From: Sciscionella sediminilitoris
GTDB lineage: Bacteria; Actinomycetota; Actinomycetes; Mycobacteriales; Pseudonocardiaceae
DNA: 64,000 bases
Assembly: GCF_000737195.2 (NCBI RefSeq)
Contig: NZ_JALM01000021.1
Span: 36,689 to 100,688, forward strand
Direction of reading: 5' to 3'
A program made the translations under genes and the position numbers. A model generated the notes under the pieces. It did not search any database. It worked only from the letters and a program-made list of their open reading frames with translations, and had not been told where the DNA came from. Below, in pieces: positions 49,827-58,551 of the stretch (within the stretch, counting starts at the first letter, position 1; each line of letters starts with the position of its first letter).

Positions 49827-52199
49827 ATGGCTAAGGGCGGCGGCGCCACCGCGCAGCACAACAGCAAGATCGACGAGGTCAAGCAGGGCGCGCGCGGTGA
49901 GGGCCCGGATGTCGTCGGTCAGGTGATCGACGACGTCTCCCAGGTCGCCGATATCGCCTCCTCGATGGCCGATCCACTCGGCTCGGTGCTCAGTGCCGGG
50001 GTCGGCTGGCTGCTCGACCACATCAGCTTCCTCAAGGAGCCGCTGGACAAACTGCTCGGTGACGCGAACGCCGTGCAGTCCAGTGTGGACCAGCTCAAGC
50101 AGCTCTCCCAGCAGCTCGGTGAGCTCGCCGACACCAATGACTCCGATGTCAGCGATGTGCGCTCGCAGTGGTCCGGAGACGCCTCCGAGGCCTTCGGTTC
50201 GAGCATGGACCAGTTCGGCGAGGAACTGCGCACCCTGAGCAATGCGGTCGAGGCCTGCGGATCGGTCACCTCCATCTCCGGTGGACTGGTCACCGCGATG
50301 CACGACATCGTCAAGGAAGCGATCAGCAGCCTGATCTCGCAGCTGATCGAGGGCGCGATCGCGGCAGCGGCGGCGATGCCGATCACCTTCGGTGCCTCCG
50401 AGGCGATCTACATCGGGGTCGCGGTCGGCAGGGCCGCGGCCAAGGCTGCCGAGCTCGCCGCGAAGATCGCCAAGCTCGCCGCGGCACTCGCGCGGATGGC
50501 GGAGCGGCTGGAGACCCTGGTCTCGATCGTGCAGGAGCTGGCCAGCGCCACGGAACGGTTCAACAGCAGTGACTCCGAGCCGGATCTGAACGGCGCCCCG
50601 GGCGGCGAATCCGGCACCAGCTATCAGGGTTTCCAGGGCGGTGACGGTTCCGTCCAGCTGCAGGACGGCGGGGGACCGCCCGTGGACAACACCTATCAAG
50701 GCTTCCAGGGCGGGGACGCCCAGGACGTCGCCTTCCAGAACGGCGGCGGGCCCGGGCCGCAGTACGGCTACCAGGGTTTCCAGGGTGGCGGCGGTCAGGA
50801 TCCGGCACTGCAGAACGGCGGCGGGCCCGCGACCCAGTACGGCTACCAGGGCTTCCAAGGCGGCGGTGGCGGTCAGGATCCCGCGCTGCAGAACGGCGGC
50901 GCCCCGGTCGGTGGCCCCGCTTACCAGGGTTTCCAAGGCGGTGGCGGCGGTGCGCCGGTACCCCCGCAGGCCCCGGGCGGAGCGGCGGCCCAGTACGGCT
51001 ATCAGGGTTTCCAGGGCGGCGGCGATCAGGGCGCGCCCCCTCCGGGAGTGCAGGGTGCTCCGGGCGGCGGGCAGCAGTACCAGTACGCCGGATTCGGCCA
51101 GGGGCAGGGCGATCCCGCCGGGCAACCGCCCGGGATGCAGCCACCACCGGTTTCGCCGCCACAGTCCCCCGGCGCTCCGCCGAACCTCGGCAACGGTCCG
51201 CAGCAGGGCGTTTCGGCGCAGGGCTACGTGCCGAACATTCCGGACACCCCGACGCCGCAGGGCGTGAACATCCCGCCGACCGGACCGGGCCAGTCGCCCG
51301 GCGGCGCCAACCCGCCGACCCCGCCACCACCTCAGCCACCGATGCCGCCGATGGGTGGACCGGGCGGCGGTGGTCCCGGTGGCGGTGGCGGTCCCGCGGG
51401 TGGCCGTCCGCAGAAACCGGCGCCCTACAAGCCGGTGATCCCGGACGCCCCGGAACCACCCAAGCCACCGATCGCTCCGCCCCCGCAGGGCTCGGATCCG
51501 CTGACCCCGCAGCACCACGGTTCGCCGCAGGTGCCCGATGGCGGGCCCGGTCCGGTGCGGCCGTCCAAACCGCAGGAGCCCGCGCCGTACACCCCGCACA
51601 TCCCGGATGCGCCGGAGCCGAAGCTGCCGCACATCCCGATGGGGCCAGGGCCGGTGATGCCCTCCGACCACAACCCGCTGCACAATCCGGCCGAAGGCGG
51701 CCATGGTCCGGTGGTGCATCCCAGCCATCACGGGCTTTCGCCGACGCATTCCGAGCCGATGAAGCACGGGCTTTCGCCCACGCACGTCAGCTCGGCGCAG
51801 CACACGATGCCTTCGGCGCAGGGCTACGACGCGGGCAGTGCCGGTGGCGGTGCGACCGGAGGCGGCAGCGCGCCGACCGGTCAGCAGGTCGACGCGCAAA
51901 CCCCGGGCCAGGGGCCGGTCAGCGGGGCCAGCCCGACACCGGCGCAGGGCATGCCCAACCAGGGTGGTGCCCCGGGAGCCGGTGGTCCCGGCGGCGGTTC
52001 CGGCGGCGGCCAGACCGGCGGTGCCCCGATGGGTGGCGGCGGTATGGGTGGCGGCGCAGGCGGCGGCCAGGGCGGCGACAAGGAGCACAAGGGCAACAAG
52101 CTGATGCCGCGCAGTTCCGAGCTGTTCGCCGCCGAGGACGAACACCTGCCGCCGCCGGTGATCGGGGAACGTCCGCCGAAGAAGAAGCAGCAAGGTTAG
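49827..52199 (+). CDS. Long WXG-like ESX substrate with YQGFQGG repeats
   Basis: A 790-residue protein. Residues 1-250 are helical with a WXG-type turn (VRSQWSGDASEAFGSSMDQF) and a hydrophobic helical part near 175-215. Residues 265-400 carry six YQGFQGG-containing repeats. Residues 400-750 are Pro/Gly/His low complexity, with a duplicated PAPY-x-P-x-IPDAPEP segment and a duplicated HGLSPTH. The tail LFAAEDEHLPPPVIG plus PKKK matches that of the PPE-like protein. No signal peptide is seen. Long low-complexity regions suggest a surface or extracellular role after type VII export. Confidence 0.8.
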   Translation: MAKGGGATAQHNSKIDEVKQGARGEGPDVVGQVIDDVSQVADIASSMADPLGSVLSAGVGWLLDHISFLKEPLDKLLGDANAVQSSVDQLKQLSQQLGELADTNDSDVSDVRSQWSGDASEAFGSSMDQFGEELRTLSNAVEACGSVTSISGGLVTAMHDIVKEAISSLISQLIEGAIAAAAAMPITFGASEAIYIGVAVGRAAAKAAELAAKIAKLAAALARMAERLETLVSIVQELASATERFNSSDSEPDLNGAPGGESGTSYQGFQGGDGSVQLQDGGGPPVDNTYQGFQGGDAQDVAFQNGGGPGPQYGYQGFQGGGGQDPALQNGGGPATQYGYQGFQGGGGGQDPALQNGGAPVGGPAYQGFQGGGGGAPVPPQAPGGAAAQYGYQGFQGGGDQGAPPPGVQGAPGGGQQYQYAGFGQGQGDPAGQPPGMQPPPVSPPQSPGAPPNLGNGPQQGVSAQGYVPNIPDTPTPQGVNIPPTGPGQSPGGANPPTPPPPQPPMPPMGGPGGGGPGGGGGPAGGRPQKPAPYKPVIPDAPEPPKPPIAPPPQGSDPLTPQHHGSPQVPDGGPGPVRPSKPQEPAPYTPHIPDAPEPKLPHIPMGPGPVMPSDHNPLHNPAEGGHGPVVHPSHHGLSPTHSEPMKHGLSPTHVSSAQHTMPSAQGYDAGSAGGGATGGGSAPTGQQVDAQTPGQGPVSGASPTPAQGMPNQGGAPGAGGPGGGSGGGQTGGAPMGGGGMGGGAGGGQGGDKEHKGNKLMPRSSELFAAEDEHLPPPVIGERPPKKKQQG
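50622..51030 (+). repeat. Six in-gene YQGFQGG repeats
   Basis: Units begin near 50623, 50692, 50761, 50839, 50917 and 50994 and encode YQGFQGG followed by variable Gly/Gln-rich sequence; the third and fourth also share QDPALQNGG. Spacing varies from about 69 to 78 bp, and the sequence is coding. Confidence 0.75.
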
Positions 52200-52351
52200 C
52201 TCGACCAGGAAACGGGGCGAATCAGCCAGATAGGCTCATAACAGGCATCCTTCCGCTATGACCGTGACCGAGGTCAAGCCCGGCCCACCCGGGGACGGCT
52301 TTCTCGGTAAAGTGAGCGTTGCGAAATAACGCCCATCCACGGAGTGAGAGC

Positions 52352-55075
52352 ATGCCCGTTTCCGGCAGGGAGATTCCCGAGCCTGCCGGACGCATCGCCA
52401 AGCGCGCCGAGCTGCGGGCGTTCGCCGAGGGGGACTGGCCGGACACACCGCTGCTGATCACCGGTGAAGCGGGCATCGGCAAGACCACGCTGCTCGACGA
52501 GGCGGTGGCGCACGCGCGTTCGCTCGGGCGCACCGTGCTGCGCACCTCCGCGGCCGCCCCGGAATCGGGCATGGCCTACGGGAGCCTCAACGATCTGCTC
52601 GGCGAGGTGGTCGACGAGGAACTGCTCGCCACCCTGCCGGAGCTCCAGCGCGCCGCGGTCGAGGTGGTGTTCCTGCGCAGCAGCGCGCCGGCCGAACCGC
52701 GCCAGCTCGCCGTGGTCACCGGGATCGCGATGCTGCTGCGCGAACTGGCCGCCCGTGGCCCGCTGCTGCTCGCCATCGACGATGTGCACTGGATGGACGC
52801 CGAATCGGTGCTCGCGCTCGGTTACGGGCTGCGCCGGATCAGCGAGGCACCGGTCGCGCTGCTCGGCACCGGTCTGGTGTACCCGGCACCGTTCGGCGCG
52901 CACACCACCGCGCTCCCGTTCAGCTGGGCGCGCCGGGTGGAGCTGCACGGGCTCGGCCCGCAGGAGTTCGGGAACCTGTTGCGGGACAACGGAATCGAAC
53001 TGGACGGCGCGGACATCGAGCGGTTGCGCGCGGAAACCGGGGGCAATCCCGGCTGGGCACTGGAGATGCGCGAACCGGGCACGCTACCGCGATCCATCAC
53101 CGCCAAGGTGCGCGCCTGGCTCGGCGGGCTCAGTGAACCCGCGCGGGATGTACTCGCCACGACCGCCGCGTTCGGGCGGGCCCGGGTGGATCAGGTGCGG
53201 CGCGCGCTGGACGGGGAATGTCAACCACAGCAAGCGATCGACGCGGCGAGCACCGAACTGGCCATTGTGGAGCGGGACGGGGAACTGCAGCCGAGCCACC
53301 CGATGCTGGGCAGTGCCGCACTGGTGGAACTGGCCCCGGGAGCGCGACGGCAGCTGCACGCGCGCCTGGCCGGTGTGGTCGAGGAACCCGTCGAGCAGGC
53401 GCGGCATCTGCAGCTGTCCGCCGAACCCGGGGCGGACGAGCGCACCGCGGACGCGCTGATGGGTGTGGCGCGGCGGGCGCGGGCGCGCGGGGAGATCGGG
53501 ACCGCCGCGCGCATCGCCGAACGCGCGCTCGCCCATGTGCCCGCGCACCTGCAGACCGCGGTGTGGCTGGTGGAAACCGCGGCCATGCAGTTCTCCATCG
53601 GTGCCTTCAACCGGGTGTGCGAACTGCTGGCGGCGGTGGAGTTCACCGAACTGCCCATCGGCCTGCTCGATCGCGGGCTGCCCCTGCTCATCGAGGCGAC
53701 CACGCTGATCAGGGGAAACCAGATCACCGCCGAGGTGATCGGGGAACTGCGCGCGGCCATGCGCGAGGATCCGCTGCGGCTCGCCGTTGTCGACGGGATC
53801 GGCGCGGACCCGGACTTCTTCCCCGGCCAGTCCCGGACCATGGCCGAACACGCCGTCTCGGTGCTCGATTCCACCGGGCTCGCCGATACCGCGCTGTACC
53901 GGGCGCTCGGCGAACTCGTCGAGCAGCGGGTGCGCCGCGGACTGGAGCCCGATCCGGAGATCGCCGAGCGGCACGAACAGGTGCGCAAGGGATTGCTCGC
54001 CGCCGGATACGGGGAGCACGCGACCACCGTACGCACCGCGTACTGCCTGCGGATCGGGCTCGATCCGGTACGGACGAGGGACGCCTTCCGCACCCGCCTG
54101 GCCACCGCGACCGAACGCGGGGAGGACTACCTCGCCGCGCAGTACCGGGTGCAGCTCGCCGCGAACGAGCTCGTGCTCGGGGACACCGAGCGGGCCGCCG
54201 AACTGCTCCGCGAGCTCGACACCCGCCCGTTCGGGGACGGCACCCCGCCGGTACTGCTCGCCGCCAAGGGACGACTGCTGATCACCGAGGGCCGGATCGC
54301 CGCGCTGCACGGCTATCTCGCCGAACAGGCCGGTTCCGGGCACGGCGACCAGCACTACCGCCAGGTGTACACGCACACCCTCACCGGAATGGCCGCCAAC
54401 CGCGAACTGCGCTGGGCCGATGCCACCGAAGCGCTCGCCGCGGCGGCCCGACTCGTGCCGTGGCTCGGCAAACTCGACCCGATCACCGAGCTCGCCATCG
54501 ACACCGAGTTCACCGAGGCGCTCATCGGGGCCGGGCGGTTCGCCGAGGCCGGGAAATTCGCCGAACGGGTCGTGCTTCCCGGGGTGCGCTCCAGGCTGCA
54601 CGGCATGTTGCGCGCCGCAGAGGGAGACCTCGAAGCGGCCGAGAAACTGCTCACCGAATCCGTTACCGAGCTGCGGGACAGCCCGTTCCGCCCCGCGTAC
54701 GCGCGCAGCCTGCTCGAACTCGGCAGAGTGCGCAGGCGCAAACGGGCCCGCCGGTCCGCGCGGGAAACCCTCAAACGCGCCACCGGACTGCTCACCGAGA
54801 TCGGCGATGTCCCGCTCATCAGGCAGGGTGAGGCCGAGCTCGCCAGGCTCGCCTCCGTGCGCGACTCCCGGGAACTCACCGCCGCCGAACGCCGGGTCGC
54901 CGAACTCGTGGTGACCGGGGCCAGCAACCGGGAGGTCGCCGCCGCGCTGTTCGTCTCCGTGCGCACCGTGGAAAGCCACGTGCAGGCCGTGTACCGCAAA
55001 CTCGGGGTGCACTCACGCACCCAGCTCGCGGTGCGGCTGCTGCCGAACGCGGTCCCCGAACCGCGGGCGAACTGA
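52352..55075 (+). CDS. Large ATP-binding LuxR-family regulator (LAL type)
   Basis: A 907-residue regulator: an AAA/STAND ATPase with Walker A GEAGIGKTT (about residue 38) and Walker B LLLAIDDVHWMD, a long helical TPR-like middle, and a C-terminal LuxR HTH (LTAAERRVAELVVTGASNRE, RTVESHVQAVYRKLGV). ATG 52352 has CGGAG upstream; the TTG eleven codons earlier lacks one. Such regulators often control secondary metabolism or sugar genes. It stands alone after the ESX island; target unknown. The ATPase motifs look intact. Confidence 0.9.
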   Translation: MPVSGREIPEPAGRIAKRAELRAFAEGDWPDTPLLITGEAGIGKTTLLDEAVAHARSLGRTVLRTSAAAPESGMAYGSLNDLLGEVVDEELLATLPELQRAAVEVVFLRSSAPAEPRQLAVVTGIAMLLRELAARGPLLLAIDDVHWMDAESVLALGYGLRRISEAPVALLGTGLVYPAPFGAHTTALPFSWARRVELHGLGPQEFGNLLRDNGIELDGADIERLRAETGGNPGWALEMREPGTLPRSITAKVRAWLGGLSEPARDVLATTAAFGRARVDQVRRALDGECQPQQAIDAASTELAIVERDGELQPSHPMLGSAALVELAPGARRQLHARLAGVVEEPVEQARHLQLSAEPGADERTADALMGVARRARARGEIGTAARIAERALAHVPAHLQTAVWLVETAAMQFSIGAFNRVCELLAAVEFTELPIGLLDRGLPLLIEATTLIRGNQITAEVIGELRAAMREDPLRLAVVDGIGADPDFFPGQSRTMAEHAVSVLDSTGLADTALYRALGELVEQRVRRGLEPDPEIAERHEQVRKGLLAAGYGEHATTVRTAYCLRIGLDPVRTRDAFRTRLATATERGEDYLAAQYRVQLAANELVLGDTERAAELLRELDTRPFGDGTPPVLLAAKGRLLITEGRIAALHGYLAEQAGSGHGDQHYRQVYTHTLTGMAANRELRWADATEALAAAARLVPWLGKLDPITELAIDTEFTEALIGAGRFAEAGKFAERVVLPGVRSRLHGMLRAAEGDLEAAEKLLTESVTELRDSPFRPAYARSLLELGRVRRRKRARRSARETLKRATGLLTEIGDVPLIRQGEAELARLASVRDSRELTAAERRVAELVVTGASNREVAAALFVSVRTVESHVQAVYRKLGVHSRTQLAVRLLPNAVPEPRAN

Positions 55076-55079
55076 AGGC

Positions 55080-55514
55080 TCAGTCCAGGCAGAACTCGTT
55101 GCCCTCGACGTCCTGCATCACGAGGCAGGATTCCTCTTCGCCATCGGCGGGCAGTAGGTACAGCCGGGTCGCGCCGAGTGCGACCAGCCGCGCGCATTCG
55201 GCCTCGAGTGTGGCGAGGCGTTCCGCGCCTTCGAGCCCGGTTCCGGCGCGCACATCGAGGTGTACCCGGTTCTTGACGGTCTTGCCTTCGGGAACGCGCT
55301 GGAAGAACAGGCGTGGACCGGCGCCGGTGGGATCGACGCAGACGAACGCGGAATCCTGGCGTTCCGGCGGCAGCGCGCGATTGAACTCGCCCCAGTCGGC
55401 GAACCCCTCCGGGGGCGGCGGGACGACATATCCCAGCACCTCGCACCAGAACCGGGCGACGCGTTCGGGCTCCGCGCAGTCGAAGGTGATCTGTACCTGT
55501 TTGACCGATGTCAC
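55080..55514 (-). CDS. VOC superfamily (glyoxalase-like) protein
   Basis: A 144-residue protein of the vicinal-oxygen-chelate fold: VQITFDCAEPERVARFWCEV at the start, LFFQRVPEGKTVKNRVHLDV in the middle and VMQDVEGNEFCLD at the end. This is the pattern of the glyoxalase-like subgroup common in actinomycetes. The HLD and NEF motifs carry possible metal ligands. GTG 55514 is the start. It may be an antibiotic-binding or lyase-like protein; function is unknown. It is convergent with the LuxR gene, four bases apart. Confidence 0.82.
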   Translation of the reverse strand: MTSVKQVQITFDCAEPERVARFWCEVLGYVVPPPPEGFADWGEFNRALPPERQDSAFVCVDPTGAGPRLFFQRVPEGKTVKNRVHLDVRAGTGLEGAERLATLEAECARLVALGATRLYLLPADGEEESCLVMQDVEGNEFCLD

Positions 55515-55561
55515 CGGCCCACCATAGACGCGCGCGATCGCCGGTACCTAGTGGTTTTCCG

Positions 55562-56431
55562 CTAGAGGGCCAGGCCGACTCCGGTCAGCACCGACCACGC
55601 GAGCATGGCCAGCCCGGTGTCCTTGAGCACCGGGATCAGCGCGGGTCCCTCGGTGCCCGAGGCCACGGTGCGCACGCCGCGCGCCACCAGGACCGCGGCG
55701 AACAGGCCGAGCAGCACGAAGGGGTGCCATGGCGCGAGCACCACGCTGATCACCAGTGGCGCGACGACCACGATCACATAGGCGATCCGGGTGCGCTCGG
55801 CGCCGAGCCGGACGGCGAGGGTGACCTTGCCGGAGTCCGGATCGGTGTGCACATCGCGCAGGTTGTTGGCGATGAGCACACCCGCGGAGAAGGAGCCGAC
55901 CGCGACCGCGCACAGGATGGCGGGCCAGCTGATCCGCCCGGCCTGCACGTACTGGGTGCCGAGCACCGCGACGAGGCCGAAGAACAGGAACACGGCCGGT
56001 TCCCCGAAGCCCGCGTAGCCATAGGGATGCGAACCGCCGGTGTAGAACCAGGCGGCGAGGATGCACACCGCGCCCACCGCGAGCAGCCACCACTGCCCGG
56101 TGCCGATCACCAGCACCAGCCCGGCGACCGCGGCGATCCCGAAACTGGTGAATGCCGCCGCACGCACGGTGTTCGCGCTCGCCGCGCCGGAACCGACCAG
56201 CCGCAGCGGGCCGACCCGCTCGTCATCGGTGCCGCGCACCCCGTCGGAGTAGTCGTTCGCGAAGTTGACCCCGACGATCAGCGCGAGCGAGACGATCAGC
56301 GCGCACAACGCCGCCCACCACTGGAAACCGCCGATACCGACCGCGGCCCCGGTGCCCACGAGCACTGGGGCGATCGCGTTCGGCAGGGTACGCAGCCGCG
56401 CACCCTCAACCCACTGCGCCGTTGTTGCCAT
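55562..56431 (-). CDS. menA: 1,4-dihydroxy-2-naphthoate polyprenyltransferase
   Basis: A 289-residue membrane protein of the UbiA family with eight or nine helices. The two Asp-rich diphosphate-binding motifs are NFANDYSDGVRG and NNLRDVHTDPDSGK. GARLRTLPNAIAPVLVG at the N-terminus is characteristic of MenA. It attaches a polyprenyl chain to DHNA to make demethylmenaquinone. ATG 56431 is chosen over ATG 56440 without strong evidence. The presence of menD, menB and menE 3-7 kb away supports the assignment. Confidence 0.92.
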   Translation of the reverse strand: MATTAQWVEGARLRTLPNAIAPVLVGTGAAVGIGGFQWWAALCALIVSLALIVGVNFANDYSDGVRGTDDERVGPLRLVGSGAASANTVRAAAFTSFGIAAVAGLVLVIGTGQWWLLAVGAVCILAAWFYTGGSHPYGYAGFGEPAVFLFFGLVAVLGTQYVQAGRISWPAILCAVAVGSFSAGVLIANNLRDVHTDPDSGKVTLAVRLGAERTRIAYVIVVVAPLVISVVLAPWHPFVLLGLFAAVLVARGVRTVASGTEGPALIPVLKDTGLAMLAWSVLTGVGLAL

Positions 56432-56465
56432 ACCGCCCATTCTGCTCTACGGCGCGGCGACCGGA

Positions 56466-57971
56466 TCAGTGGTGCTGGCTCGCGAGCAGCCGGTTGTTCC
56501 GCTCGATCTGCGGAAGGGATTTCGGCGCCTGCGTGCTCACTCGCTGTGTCGCGGGGAACCCGTTCTGTGCGGTGTGCGCCGGTTTGCCCGCGGTGAACAG
56601 CCAGGTGTCGAGCAGCCGCTTGACCGGTTTCCCGGAGATCTGCTCGGCGAGCGCGGTGAACTGCGGGATCGTTCCGGTGCTGTACCGCAGTTTCGCGGTC
56701 CAGGCGTGCAGGATCGCGAAGAACGCCTTGTCCCCGACCACATTGCGCAGCGCCTGCACGGCCATCGCGCTCCGGTCGTAGACGGCGAAGCTGTCGAACT
56801 GGTTGTCCGGCCCCGGGTTCCCGGGCAGGATGTCCCACTTCTTGTCGCCCGCCGGGGTTTCCGCGTACAGCGAGTCCATCAGCTGCTGGGTGGTCCCCTC
56901 ACCGGAGTGCTCGGACCACAGCCACGAAGCGTAGGTGGCGAAGCCCTCGTTGAGCCAGATATTGCGCCAGTCGTGTACCGAGGTGGAATCCCCGAACCAC
57001 TGGTGCGCGTTCTCGTGCGCGATCAGGCCGAGATTCGTTCCCTTCGCGAAATTCTTCGCCCCGTAGATGGGCCGGGTCTGGGTTTCCAGGGAAAAACTCA
57101 GCTGACTGGAAACCACGCCGCCCTGCGCCTCGAACGGGTACTTCCCGAAATTCCGCGCCTCGAAATCGAGCACCTCGGGAGTGCGCTGCACACTCGCCTT
57201 GGCCGCGTTCAGCGAATCGCCGAGGGTTTTCTGGTACGCCGTGATGAACGGCAGCCCGCCCGGGGTCTTGCCCTTGTCGATCTCGTATTTCCCGATCGCG
57301 AGCAGGGTCAGATAGGGGGCCTGTGGTTTGGGCTGGCGCCAGCTGTACCGGGTGGTGTCCGCGGTCGGGTTGGACTCGCCGACCAGATCGCCGTTGCTGA
57401 TCGCCTGCAGTCCCTTGGGGACCGCGACGGAGATGTCGTAGCTCGCCTTGTCCCGGGGATGGTCGTTGACCGGGTACCAGAACGCGGCCATGTGCGGTTC
57501 CTGTGCGGCAAGTGCCCCGTCCGGACCGGCCACCCAGTCCTTTTCCCCGTTGATCGACACCTGCGAGGGCACACCGTGATAGCGCACCACCACGGTGACC
57601 TGTTTGCCCTTCGGCAGATCGGTCTTCGGGGTGATGCGCAGTTTCGCGTCCTTCTTGGCGAATTCCGCTTTCGCGTTGTCCACGAGCACCGAATCGGTCT
57701 GCAGCCCGAAATCGAGAGAGAACGAGGAGAGGTCCGTGGTCGGGGTCAGCAGAATGGTCGCCGTCCCGGCGAGCTGGTCCCCCTTGGGCTGGTAATTCAA
57801 GCGGAGATCGTAATGCCCGACGTCGTAACCGGTGTTGCCGTCGTTCGGATAGTACGAGTCACCGATGCTCGACCCACCCGGTGAACCCGCGGCGGCCGCG
57901 TTACCGGCGAACAATGCGACCGCGCAGACGGCACCGATCGTGGTCGCCGCGGCTCTTCCTGCCTTGAACAT
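56466..57971 (-). CDS. Secreted M1-family metallopeptidase
   Basis: A 501-residue exported zinc peptidase with a Sec signal peptide (RAAATTIGAVCAVALFAG then NAAAA). The catalytic motif is IAHENAHQWFG, with the distal zinc ligand in NIWLNEGFATYASWLWSEH. The GxMEN exopeptidase motif is replaced by SSQLSFSLETQ, so aminopeptidase specificity may be altered. It is shorter than full M1 enzymes because the long helical C-terminal domain is reduced. GGAGGG lies before ATG 57971. The C-terminal end (NNRLLASQHH) has no anchor. Confidence 0.88.
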   Translation of the reverse strand: MFKAGRAAATTIGAVCAVALFAGNAAAAGSPGGSSIGDSYYPNDGNTGYDVGHYDLRLNYQPKGDQLAGTATILLTPTTDLSSFSLDFGLQTDSVLVDNAKAEFAKKDAKLRITPKTDLPKGKQVTVVVRYHGVPSQVSINGEKDWVAGPDGALAAQEPHMAAFWYPVNDHPRDKASYDISVAVPKGLQAISNGDLVGESNPTADTTRYSWRQPKPQAPYLTLLAIGKYEIDKGKTPGGLPFITAYQKTLGDSLNAAKASVQRTPEVLDFEARNFGKYPFEAQGGVVSSQLSFSLETQTRPIYGAKNFAKGTNLGLIAHENAHQWFGDSTSVHDWRNIWLNEGFATYASWLWSEHSGEGTTQQLMDSLYAETPAGDKKWDILPGNPGPDNQFDSFAVYDRSAMAVQALRNVVGDKAFFAILHAWTAKLRYSTGTIPQFTALAEQISGKPVKRLLDTWLFTAGKPAHTAQNGFPATQRVSTQAPKSLPQIERNNRLLASQHH

Positions 57972-58068
57972 GAACCCTCCATTCATTATGGAGGGCACGC
58001 TAGTCAGCACGGACGGTTTCGAACAGCGCCGTTCGGCGGGCATCGCAGTATCTGGGAACCCTTGCCAT

Positions 58069-58443
58069 TCACCGTGAAGACGGCCCGGGCGTATGGGTGT
58101 GCGGCGTGCTGTCCGAGAGGATGCCGCGGTCGACGTGGTCGGCGTGAAACAGTGCCTGGGAGAGCAGCCGCCGCACATGTTCGTTGGCGGCCGAGTAGTA
58201 GACGAAGGTCCCTTCGCGGCGGCCGGTGACCAGGCCGGCCAGTCGTAGCTTCGCCAAGTGCTGGCTGATCGCCGCCGGTGCGGCGCCGGCCAATTCGGCC
58301 AGACAGGCCACCGAGGACTCACCGTGCAGCAGGGCCCACAGCACCTTGATGCGCGTCGGGTCGGCCAGCATGCGGAACGATTCGGCCGCCAACTGGACCT
58401 GTTCGTCCGCGGGCATCGGGAACTCCGGCTGGCTGGTGTGCAT
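58069..58443 (-). CDS. ArsR/SmtB-family metalloregulator
   Basis: A 124-residue repressor with a winged HTH (SFRMLADPTRIKVLWALLHG, ACLAELAGAAPAAISQHLAK, RREGTFVYYSAAN). The C-terminal helix and tail are His-rich (QALFHADHVD ... HTHTPG), a likely site for Zn, Ni or Co. ATG 58443 is used; the upstream frame is non-coding. It is divergent from the CDF transporter, with a 10-bp inverted repeat between, and probably represses it until metal binds. Confidence 0.88.
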   Translation of the reverse strand: MHTSQPEFPMPADEQVQLAAESFRMLADPTRIKVLWALLHGESSVACLAELAGAAPAAISQHLAKLRLAGLVTGRREGTFVYYSAANEHVRRLLSQALFHADHVDRGILSDSTPHTHTPGPSSR

Positions 58444-58475
58444 GCGGATCAGCCTACCCGCCTGCTCTATTGGAT

Positions 58476-58503
58476 GCTTATCTGCATGTATACGCAGATA
58501 AGC
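58476..58503. promoter_or_regulatory. ArsR/SmtB operator between the repressor and the CDF transporter
   Basis: GCTTATCTGC (58476-58485) and GCAGATAAGC (58494-58503) are perfect inverted repeats with an 8-bp spacer, AT-rich and placed 49 bp before the CDF start. The form fits ArsR/SmtB sites. Confidence 0.7.
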
Positions 58504-58551
58504 TGCTAAGCTCGGCCAGGTATTCATCCGGAACCGGCAGGAGTCTCCGCC

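Noticed and set aside
50622..51030. Regular repeats considered as a CRISPR array or tandem element
   Set aside because: The units encode YQGFQGG in frame, have no unique spacers of even length and no cas genes are nearby.
49389..52193. Leftward 934-codon frame opposite the ESX repeat protein
   Set aside because: Its open length comes from Gly/Pro-rich codons on the other strand; the predicted Arg/His/Ala-rich protein has no domain, and the forward gene has clear WXG and tail motifs.
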